Source: Antedon mediterranea (lineage: Eukaryota; Echinodermata; Crinoidea; Comatulida; Antedonidae). Taken from it: a DNA stretch of 64,000 nucleotides. The stretch is taken from NCBI RefSeq assembly GCF_964355755.1, contig NC_092675.1:16753312-16817311 (forward strand), read 5' to 3'. The position numbers and the translations under genes were made by a program. Shown here piece by piece: positions 23,768 through 35,700 of this stretch. The notes below the pieces were generated by a model. That model was not told the DNA's origin. It ran no database searches and saw only the letters and a list, made by a program, of their open reading frames with translations. Numbering within the stretch: the stretch's first letter is position 1; the number at the start of each line of letters is the position of its first letter.

Positions 23768-26700
23768 TCAATGCTGCATTGCATTAACATACTCTGGTAA
23801 ACTGCTGTTGCTATCAGCACTTATATCATGATTTAATTTTTCCATTATTACATCAGCAGCGGTTGTGGCTACTTGCGAATTCATTTGGGAGTTTGATGAG
23901 GAAGACGACTGTTGGTTGTCAGATGGTGGTGGGACGTTTTCACTGTCTGGGTTCTGTTCCCAGTCAATGGTAAATCTTGTAACTCTTGGGTTTGTCTCTA
24001 GAATGTTCCGAAGAATCTATAAACAAAAGTAAAAGTAACATAATTTATAACTTATTATCTAGTGAGGCCTTGTGCTGTGGTAATAATAAAACAGTACCAC
24101 TTCATGCCTTTAAATTATAAAAATTAATGCTGTTTGACAGGATCACATTTAGGCTTCACTAAGGATACATAAAAAAATTTCCTGTTTCAAAAAGTATATT
24201 ATTAATATTGTTGTGACGATAATCAGGTGTCGCATGCAAATGAATCAAGTCTCCTGTGGTCAAGTGGACGAATCAGAAGGGAGCGCGGTATTTTGGAAAG
24301 CTGTGTTGGGTATGTGAGACAAGAGAAAGACTCACTCACGAGACGGTACGGTAAGTCAGAGATGGTAGGCTTTCTGGATAAAAGATAAGACAGTGGATAT
24401 GGGACTGCCGACTGTAATAATGGAATAAAGACTTGCAGTGAACTGTGTTTCGAGACTGGAAGCGAGGCAGGACGCAAGGACAATAAGAATGGAAAAGTTG
24501 TGATTGAATGTACGGACGCCTAGGCAAACCAACCACTCGGTATCATTCGTATTGTTGTAGCATTATAGTTTTTTTGTTATGTAATGAATCGTGCAAGAAA
24601 ATTAAATGGAGCTCGTGCTTCTTGCATAGTACTTTGAGTGTTTGTTTGTTCCAAACCTCGTTGTTGTTATTTAGGTATTTCGGCCTAGGCTAAAAGTGGT
24701 CGTAACAATATTATTGGTTATTCACACTTGGCGGATAATCCCTTGTTATTGTCAGGATCTTTTTTTCTTTTCCTATTCTTCTTTCTTTCCACGAAATTTG
24801 TTCGCAGCATACAGTATCTCTATTTCTTGTCAACATCAGATTGAACTCTATATGTAGTTGTGCAAGAAACTTTGTTATATGAATTTAATTTCGCCTATTT
24901 AACATAGATCGAAAACCATATAACAATTTAAATTGAAATTTAGCAAAAGTGTAATTTATAAAAAATGTTCTTCCAGCCTTTTCTAGTAATTTTACCAACT
25001 TTCAAACAATTTCGACTTAAAATCATGTCATACAAGCACATCAAATTAGACAATTTGCATGCGTTTTGTGAAAATGATGACTTTTTTTATGATGACTTTT
25101 TTTAAATAGTCATAGATTCTAAATTACATAGTGAACTTTTTTTTAACTACATATTCTTGAAGTTGATATGTTATAGATCATAAATCAATATGGCTAACCG
25201 GACATTGTGACGTCATTGTATGGTCACTCAAATATAAAATTTGTGTCTCTTTCGTCATAGCTCACATTTAATAGAGCGCATCTCCACTTATCCGTATTCC
25301 ATTTTCCCCCATATTTTTATATTGTCTAGGTCAATCAATTATCTTTCGCATGATTTACCATTTTAAAATTGTGATGACGTCATCATGTGCAAAAGCGGGA
25401 ATAACTTTGGTCACTTATTTTCAACATTCCAATAAATTTCAATATGTTATAGCTCCTCAGAATGAACAGTGATACTCATGATTAAAACGTTTTCTGGAAG
25501 CTGTTGAATTGTAGATACAAATTCATGTACAAATTATGCACATCGGATGGTGTGACGTCATCATATGGCCAGTTGAATTATAAAAGTCGTATTTTCATAT
25601 TTTGCGTCATAGTTTATGACATTTAAAATAGCGCGCTTCCATATTAGACTGGCAGCCCAGAGACATTTGGTTAGATGAGCTAGGTACCAATATCTGACTA
25701 TTTGAGTGTGTTGCGGGTCACTTGAAGTCAATGAAAATGGGAGTCTGCCGGGTACCCCCTGCTGCGTCTAGACCGGGGGGACCCCGAAACGTGCTAAAAA
25801 ATCGGCCCAGGTTAGATGAGAGAGATACCACCTAATTTTACCACCATGGGATGCCCATTGGCATCCTTATACCAGTATCACAAACGACAGACTTTTTCTC
25901 TGCTGCAAAAGGCCCGCCAGACCCCCTGAGGGAGGGCCTAAAATGGGGTTAGCATAGATGAGTGAGGTACCACTCAAAATTAATTCCAAATGAAGAAGTT
26001 GTGTTCATACAATACTAAATGGATAACAACAGACTGATTGTCTGCTGCACCGCAAGTGCCAGACACCCTAAAGTTAGACTAGAGGCCCCCCTTCCCCCAA
26101 CTAGCCCAGCTTAGATATTGTAGATACCACCAGCAACCAATGTTATATGATTTAGCACATTGTAAGCAATACCAAATGACCTATTACAGACTATCTGTAC
26201 ACTGCCCTGGCCCTGGCAGACCCCTCTAAAGTTAGACTGGAGACCCCTCTTTCCCCAACTAGCCTAGCTTAGATATTGTAGATACCACCAGCAACCAATG
26301 TATATGATTTAGCACATTGTAAGAAATACCAAATGACCTTATTACAGACTATCTGTACACTGCCTTGGCCCTGGCAGACCTCTCTAAAGTTAGACTAGAG
26401 ACCCCCCCCCCCTATCCCCACCTATCCCCAACTTAGATATTGTATATACCGCCAGCAACCAATGTTATATGATTTAGCACATTGTAAACAATATCAAATG
26501 ACCTATTACAGACTATCTGTACACTGCCTTGGCCCTGGCAGACCCCTCTAAAGTTCGACTAGAGACCCCATTTACCCCAAGTATGGCCTACCTTAGATAT
26601 TGTAGATACCTCCAGCAGCAAAAAAAAACACCCAAAACAACATGTTTAATTGAATAAAGTTTAACTTTAATCGAACTAACACAAAACAATTGAAAATATA

Positions 26701-29700
26701 TCACATCAATGACGATAAAATGACCATTACCATTCTAAAGGGAAAAATAGTTTAAGAGTTTCAATTATTATATATTATAAGCCAAATATATATAAGTATG
26801 GATTCGGGTAAATTTAGCATTCCTTGCCTTTGGATGTCAAAGATACATCCGTCTGTAACTCTTGGACATATTTTAAGAGAAAGCTTAGTAATCACCCTAA
26901 TAAAATTCATGATTGTAGTAACTTAATCTAAAGTGATTTGATTAAATAATAGTGGGTAATTTTAAATGCTGTATATTATAATCTTAATCCTGTATTCATA
27001 TTTATATATATATATATATTTATATAGATGCGTTGAGGCTGCAAACGTGCTCAATTTGAATCAAGAGCGAATATATATTTTTATAAAGTAGATGGAACAC
27101 GGACGTTTATTCCAGATAGACTGAACAATACCGTATCTCGATCGAAAAAAATATTTTAAAACAAAAATTATAAATATATATAATTTTAATTTATTTTTAT
27201 GTACTTTATTTATGTAGATATGTAGTACTGTATCTATTAAAAAAAGGTATTTGAACAAAATTAGAGATCTCAATGAGATCCAAATTGGCAATTGCCGCAA
27301 AATCCTCACTGAGTTTGACGTTGAAATTCACTCTAGAACTAAGAAGTTGAAAAGAGAACTTCCTGCATCCTAGTTTTAAAAAAAACTCAGGATTATCGCC
27401 AATGACTACTGTCGTAAACAATCAACGGTAATGGCCCGAAGGGAACATCACAAATTTGGTCTACCTGCAGACTTGGTCATTTCAACACAAATGACTCTAC
27501 CTTCGGATGACTTCAGGGCTTTTAGGAAACCCTGCAGTAGGTTCGTTGGGACTTATAACAAGAATCAGAGCAACACCTCTGATTCAGTTGTTGAAATTAA
27601 TTGTTGACTTTCCGAAGGAGAGAAAAAACTTCTTTCCCGAGGACTTAAATTCTGCCCAAAACCAAGGCAGGTCGGCGCACAACAACTATCTTTGGATATA
27701 GAGTCTTCCTCTAGAATATTGCGATTACGTGAATATTTTGCTGATTCAGACAGCAGCACCACGCAAAACGAAGGCAACATTAACAAATTTAAACCAAAAA
27801 GTTCCTGGAATCCACCTAAAAATCGTTCAAAACTACGTCCCGAGTCCAGATAAATGTGACAATCTCTCAAAACAAGAGAGGCAGGCCATTGCCAAATTGC
27901 GTCAGCTATCATCATTAAACCCGCTGATAAAGGTTCTGCCACTGTTGCTATGGACATCAAATTTTATTAAGAGGAATCCTTCAGACAGCTTCATTATATA
28001 TCGTAAACTCACAACGGAACCCACCCCGGAAATTGTGGATAAGGTGGCCAAATCTGTTTCTGTGATGGTAAAAAAACACTCCATCGATCCTAAGATTTAC
28101 AGTTACCAAATCCACTAGTAGCGTTGATTTTATGGACACTATAGTGACCATAGAAAATGGTACTCTCAAAACTGACCTATTCCGTAAACCCACTGATAAA
28201 AATATGTACCTGCTCCCTAGCAGTTGTCATCCCCAACACTGTACTAAAAACATACCGAACAGTAAAGCATTACGTATCAGAGACGTATCTGTTCTTCAGA
28301 TTTAGATTTTCAGAATTGTACCGAAGAACTAATCGGACATCTCCGGAATAGAAATTACAAGAAGGAATACACCGAAACTACTATAAAGAAAGCAAAAGAT
28401 ATTCCTCGATGTCAAACACTGACGTACAAACCACGTCAGCAAAGTTCGACCAGAGTGCCATTGGTCACAACCTATCACCCTAGGTTGCCTCCATTACGGG
28501 CTATTAATTTATTGAGAAACATATGCCCATTCTACAGTCCACAGAACGTCTCAGGACTGTTTTTCCGGAACCATCCATTATTGCATTTCGTAGACCTCCC
28601 AACCTTCGTGATATATTAGTCAGATCCAAATTTAAGAGTGAAATTAACTCTCATGACAGTCAAAATTTGGGCAGTCACCTTTTACGGCAAATCTTGCAAA
28701 ACTTGTTCATTGGTTGATTCTACTGAAAAATTTAAGAGTAACCAAACTGGCCGCATTTTTCGGATAAGACAATCAATTAATTGTCTAACCAAAAACGTCA
28801 TTTATCTCATATACTGTAATATTTGTGGCAAACAGTACGTCGGAGAAACAAAATACACTCTCCGTATGAGAATGACACAACACAGATCAGCTATCAAAAC
28901 ATTAAAGCTTGATCAACCTCTAGCCGAACATTTTAATTCAGCTGGTCACTCGATTGCAAATTTCAGAAGGAAAACCACTGGGAATTACAACTTAAAACCA
29001 CAAAACCTTTTGTACTTAACATTAGAACATACTCCCAGGTTGGTAAAATTATTCCATTGTCTACCAAAATTTAAGTTTCAATATTAACCACCATTTAAGC
29101 TGTTTTTTAGTTTCATTCCAAAATGGTTTATACTGTATCTCTACCAAGCTACCTTCTTTGTTTTCTACTCTTATTCAGACTCCACCCTGTCTCCTTTTGT
29201 TGTATTTCTTTTATTCCTGTCCACCCAGGCAGCACTTGCCAGTTCTTATCCTTCACTTGCAATGATGAAGGGCTAGTGTTGCCCGAAAGCTCTGCAAACG
29301 TTTCTGGCTGTTTTACTTTATCCTTTTGATTTAGCTTTTCACTTTTTTTTTGTATCTTCATTGAGATTCACCCACTGATACCCACAGCATTGTCATTTTT
29401 TCAGTTATTTGCCTTTGGATTTATATATATAAATATATATAGAGGATTAAGATTATAATATACAGCATTTAAAATTACCAACTATTAATTAATCAAATCA
29501 CTTTTGATTAAGTTACTACAATCCTGAATTTGATTAAGGTGATTACTAAGCTTTCTCTTAAAAATAGGTCGCAAGCGTTACAGACGAATGTATCTTTGAC
29601 ATTCAAAGGCAAGGAATTCCAGATTCTCACAATTCTAGCAGGAATGCTAAATTTACCAGAATCCGTACTTATTTATATTTGGCTTATATAAGTTTTAACT

Positions 29701-32700
29701 ATTTTTCCCTTTAAAATGGTAATTTTATCGTCATTGATGTGATATATTTTCAATTGTTTTGTGTTAGTTCGATTAAAGTTAAACTTTATTCAATTAAATG
29801 TTTTAGGTGTTTTTTTTTTTGCTGCTGGTGGTATCTACAATATCTAAGCTAGGCCATACTTGGGGTAAATGGGGTCTTTAGTCGAACTTTAGAGGGGTCT
29901 GCCAGGGCCAAGGCAGTGTACAGATAGTCTGTAATAGGTCATTTGGTATTGCTTACAATGTGCTAAATCATATAACATTGGTTGCTGGTGGTATCTACAA
30001 TATCTAAGCTGGGATAGTTGGGGAAAGGGGGGTCTCTAGTCGAACTTTAGAGGGGTCTGCCAGGGCCAAGGCAGTGTACAGATAGTCTGTAATAGGTCAT
30101 TTGGTATTGCTTACAATGTGCTAAATCATATAACATTGGTTGCTGGTGGTATCTACAATATCTAAGCTGGGCTAGTTGGGGGAAGGGGGATCTCTAGTCT
30201 AACTTTAGGGTGTCTGGCACTTGCGGTGCAGCAGACAATTAGTCTGTTGTTATCCATTTAGTATTGTATGAACACAACTTGTTCATTTGGAATTAATTTT
30301 GAGTGGTACCTCACTCATCTATGCTAACCCCTTTTTAGGCCTTCCCTCGGGGGGTCTGGCGGGCCTTTTGCAGCAGAGAAAAAGTCTGTCGTTTGTGATA
30401 CTGGTATAAGGATGCCAATCGGCATCCCATGGTGGTAAAATTAGGTGGTATCTCTCTCATCTAACCTGGGCCGATTTTTTAGCACGTTTCGGGGTCCCCC
30501 CGGTCTAGACGCAGCAGGGGGTACCCGGCAGACTCCCATTTTCATTGACTTCAAGTGACCCCCAACACACTTAAATAGTCAGATATTGGTACCTAGCTCA
30601 TCTAACCAAATGTCTCTGGGCTGCCGGTCTATATTCTACGTATCCAAATTTCTTCAACACATTGATATGTTGTTGCTCAGATAATATTCCTTCCAAAATT
30701 GCTATCTACGTGTTTCTTTTTGATGACGTCATTAAAAGATTAAAAGATGGGTCTCGTAATTTCATCTATGCTACACTGTATATAACATATACAGTGTATT
30801 TTGTAAATGTGTTATAACACCACAATCATATAGGTACAATTCAGCACTGTAAACATATGTAATTCATGCCATAGGATGGCATGATAATTGTCGACGTTCA
30901 TATAGTTTAACGTGTGTGCATGTTGCGTGTCCGCGGATAACCCGACTCGTCAAAGTGACGAGTTCAAATCTAGTTGTCTTCTGTAATTGTACAAAAAACA
31001 CCAGGGAACATAATTATTTTTCTTCATGAAAGGTTAGGGATATTCTGATCTTGCTTCTAAAAACATGTCATTTCAAAATGTGTGTTGTGCTGTTACTAGT
31101 GCCACTGTTAAAATGAATCATTAAAATACAAAGCCACTACAATAAACCAAAATACATTAAGGAGCTACAACTTGATTTTCTAGTAAACACACTATAACTT
31201 ACCTTATCATACTGTGGTACTGGGGGTGGAGATTCATTCATTTCCTGGTCTGAATATTCATTATTGACATAATAACCGACTCGTACAAACTCTTGACCAC
31301 GATATGAGCATGTGACAAGTGTGACAGTGACACCTAGTAGGTCAGCAATTGGAATTTTATCAATTTTAGGTGCGTTTGCCTGTAAAAGTAACATAATGAT
31401 TAAAAATTGTACGGTTTTATCATTATTATTTTTTTTTATAATATTCTATTTTAATGGAGTTTCTGTAACCACATATTTACAGTGGTAGTCCAGTCAAAAA
31501 TCACCCTCACCATGGTATAAGAACGTACCCTAATAAAATTTCATCCGTAGGTTCTATGTATATAGGTAATAACATTTCTTGATGTTGCGTCTTGCAAAAC
31601 TTGGGATTTTACGAGAAAATTTGACTTTTATACCCAATTTATAACTACCTCATGTCGTATTATTGTGTACAGCGAATGCGACGAAGCGTGACTGAAATTA
31701 CGAGACGCCGTTTGCGCCCGTTGAAAAATGCATTAACAAAGCTAAAAACCTACAAAATTACCGTAGTTCCCCGGGTATAATCCCACCCCCCTTGTACGTG
31801 AAATTTGCCCGAATTTGGGAGGTGGGACTATACCCGGGGATTTCCCGCTGCATGAACTGAAAATGACGATATTTCTTCTGTCTACGATTTTGCTATCTAA
31901 AAGCTATATTCCGATGTAGGCCTAGCAATTAGACGGCCAGGCCATCTAGGCCTAGGCGGCCTAATTGGTCTTACCTGTGCTATGCCTACCGTATAGATTT
32001 TCCCCAAGATTTCTACTTAAAAAATACCCTAAAATGTGATCTAGGCCTAGCTTCCTAAATCGACATGAACTCGATCATACGAGTTCTCCACGTTCACCCA
32101 CACGCTCGAGCTCTCTGTGTAAATCGCATGTTGTTGCATGTGACACAAACTCTACTGCACAAGCCGATCGGTATAGAGGGCGGTGTTTTTTTTACGGTAA
32201 TCAAGCGTCAAGAAAGAATGTACACGACACGGCGAAAGGATGTACAGAACGTGACGATTGGAGCATGCTTGTATTCAACTTAACAATGTTTGATGAGTTT
32301 TAAGTCAGCCAAATTCAGAGAAATTACTCTATTTTTTGGGTGAGAAATTGACGTCGGCCTAGCTAGCTACAGTAGGCCTAGGCCCACCTATGGCCTAATG
32401 TTAAATTATACACTGGGACTTTGCCCGGGGATATGCTTGCGTGCGAAGGTAATCGTAAAGTCGGGGGTGGGATTATACCCGAGGTGGGATTATACCCGAG
32501 GAACTATGGTAATAGTTTATACAATAATTTAAATATAGTTTACAATAAATTGTATAATAAAATACATAACATATAAAGAAAACTCAAGTATAATCTCAAA
32601 TATTTACAGATATGTGTTTAAAAATGTACAAATCAAAATGGCCTTCCATAAAATAAAGTGCGCCCTCACTCGTCATACTTTTATCGGACTTGTATGGATG

Positions 32701-35700
32701 GTTATACAAGGCATTAATATTACGAAACCCGATGCGGTTTGTTAGTTATTGCCTCTGCAAGAGGCAGAATATTATATTTTCACAAATATATTTCTAGTTT
32801 TTATCATGGAAAAAAAGAATTGTATATATTTAAACATATTACTTACAACCTCCAGTCTACCATCATGGATGATGGATTAAGTGAAGCGCCGTATTGTATA
32901 TGCTATAGCGTCATGATCTTCTAGTTATCTGGTTATATTCTGGACATTCTTTTTTTCACAGCATTACTTGCGTGGATATCACAATGCATTTGTTTATTCG
33001 CGATTATAGTCAATATTAATTTGAGTAAGAATCATTTTTAAATGACAGTCCATTTCGCGTATACGATATAATAAAGATTTAAATTAATAAAGTACTCTGA
33101 AATATTTTCTCATTGGTTATCCGCAACAAAGAATCCTTGTGATTGTTAGTTTTGTTTAATTTTCTTTGAATTGTTTATTGGCATCCATATCGTATGATGT
33201 GTGAGACAATTTCGTGTTTTAGAAAATGTAATCCTGCCACCGAAGATTCTTTCTGTTCGAAGACTTCTGACGGATAACTGTGTTATTCTTTTACAATTAA
33301 TTAATTAATGTTCATCTTCACTTTTGGGAAAAATAGCCTACATCTTTTAAGTTTAAAACGTCATTTATAAGTATTTGAATAAGCCTACAAATTACTACTG
33401 TGTTCTCCCAAGCTTTTTAAATTTTCTAAATGCATTAAAATGCGTCGGACTCGGCGGATAACAATATTTGAAATAAATGCATATAAAACTTTTGTTCTGG
33501 ACTTTACTTTTTTGTCCCAAGTGAGAACTTTCAGGCCGTGGAGGTGAACCGATCGTTTACGACATGCTTTTGTGTATAAAATGTCCAATAATAATTGTAG
33601 GACTACTCTCAACCAAAACACTTTATATTAGAATGTATTTAATATACGTCACGTCTTAAAAAATTGGGAGAATTGGGTAATACAGTATGTCGTTTCTCGC
33701 GAATCTTACATCACACTCCAACATTCTCACTTTCTTTTATTTAGTGAAATGTGAACGGTGGAAAAACGGGAAAATACTTTAAATTTAGAATGCTTTGAAT
33801 TCTGGAAGACGACTTCGAACTTAAAGAATCGTCATGAATGACGTTTATTGGCTCAAACTTCACACATCGGTACGATGTGAAGGCCAGACGGATTCAGAGA
33901 GGATCAAACCGGCTCCTCCTCCCCATTGGCAGTGGGGGCATCGGCGGGTGAAAAGGAAAAATGATAAATGTTGATTCAGACGAATGCCAACCAGCCCCTT
34001 TGATACGCTCTTAATAATTGTTGGAAAGTGAAAGTAGGGCTACTTGAGGTAGGGGGCCTAGTATCTTTCGTATAGGCCTACACGAAATGGATTATCCTTA
34101 AATGATTGGTTCTTACTCTAATTAAGATCATAATCGCGAATGATAGTTCAAAATATGCAATGCATTGTGATATCCACGCAAGTAATGCTGTGAAAAAAAA
34201 AGAATGTCTAAAAATAAAACCAGCAAAACTAGTAGTAGTAGATCATTACGCTTCAGCAGATATACAAATATACACTTAATCCATCATGATGGTATACTGG
34301 AGGTTGTAATGTGTTTAAATATATACAATTCTTTTTTTCCATGATAAAAATTAGAAATATATTTGTGAAAATATAATATTCTGCCTCTTGCAGAGGCAAT
34401 AACTAACAAACCGCATCGTGTTTCATAATTAATGCCTTTTTTAACCATCCATACAAGTCCGATAAAAGTAAGACGAGTGAGGGCGCACTTTATTTTATGG
34501 AAGGCCATTTTGATTTGTACATTTTTAAACACATATCTGTAAATATTTGAGATTATACTTGGGTTTTCTTTATATGTTATGTATTTTATTATACAATTTA
34601 TTGTAAACTATATTTAAATTATTGTATAAACTATTAATTTTGTAGGTTTTTAGCTTTGTTAATGCATTTTTCAACGGGCGCTAACGGCGTCTCGTAATTT
34701 TAGTCACGCTTCGTCGAATTCGCTGTACACAATAATACGACATGAGGCGGTTATAAATTGGGTATAAAAGTCTAATTTTCTCGTAAAATCCCAAGTTTTG
34801 CAAGACGCAACATCAAGAAATGTTATTACCTATATACATAGAACCTACGGATGAAATTTGATTAGGGTAAGTTCTTATACCATGGTGAGGGTGATTTTTG
34901 ACTGGACTATGGTTTAAATGTGGTAAAACTACGCAACAATGAATTTGAGGCATGATGTTTCACCGGTGAACTAGCTACATACTAATAAATAAGTAAAAAC
35001 TAGACTAGACCTACGTTCAGCTAGTTGTTGATCATCATCTAATAAAAACCTTCTTTCGTTAGTTTATAAAATAACACTCGATTTCCGCTCGAGCTGCAAG
35101 ATGTACAGTTATAGGTGTACGAAAAGGGCAAAAAGAAACTACATGTTTTCTAGCTCGACTTCTGCATCGGCCGTTTTCACACAATGTTGTTTACGAATAG
35201 AAAATATCGCTCAACTCTCACTCGAGCTTGAAGACGTACTACTTTATTACTACTGTAGTGTAATGGACCACGTGTATTTCGCTCTTTACTACACAGTACA
35301 GTATCAGGCGTTTCCACAGCAGCACTATTTTCGGTGTAAACTCATGTATTTTTTGCGCTTCGTAGCAGTTTTTTGGGCGTTTCACAGCCCTCTTAGGAAG
35401 CGCATCTATTATTATCTGATCTCGCTTTCGGTACTTTAAAAAAAAGTTGGCACTCAAATTAACAAAAAACTAGAGACCAACTGGCCTTGCCCCTAAAATC
35501 CCCAAATTCGAGGCCTGTATTTGAGCAGATCACTTCTTACCATATTTGGGCACATCACACATTTTTTGTCAAACTAGTTTGATAGTGTACAGCTAGTAGA
35601 AAACACTTGGACAAGATGGAATTTTTAACTTTTTTATTTGGATGTACTAAAAATATATTAATTCTTACTTGAAAAACAAACATATTTTTGCCAGCAGGTA

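Larger units (their letters stand above)
27200..29425 (+). mobile_element. Degenerate Penelope-like element (reverse transcriptase plus GIY-YIG)
   Basis: Broken into several frames. Recognisable pieces are [14 protein letters not shown] near 27915-27960, [18 protein letters not shown] near 28005-28060, an RT C-terminal segment [18 protein letters not shown] near 28185-28240, and an intact GIY-YIG tail (28638-29087). The 3' end TTTGCCTTTGGATTT equals that of two other fragments in this window. The 5' limit is uncertain. The RT catalytic box is not intact in any single frame. Confidence 0.75.
25646..30630. mobile_element. 5-kb inverted-repeat element with 1.2-1.35-kb arms
   Basis: Flanked by ATATT (25641-25645 and 30631-30635), a 5-bp target duplication. 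Termini are AGAC(T/C)GGCAGCCCAGAGAC in inverted orientation. Arms run about 25646-27010 and 29425-30630. Inside each arm are tandem modules of about 160 bp (four left, three right), marked by CTTAGATATTGTA and GGCAGACCCCTCTAAAGTT. The core 27060-29425 is a Penelope-like element and does not look like a matching transposase. Probably a non-autonomous foldback DNA element later entered by a Penelope copy. In ASF1 intron 3. Confidence 0.75.

Noticed and set aside
27565-27960. 131-codon minus-strand frame
   Set aside because: Antisense to the Penelope reverse transcriptase region, which has family motifs on the plus strand.
35101-35439. 112-codon plus-strand frame
   Set aside because: Tyr/Cys/Phe-rich random-looking translation in an ASF1 intron; no domain, no splice or poly(A) context.
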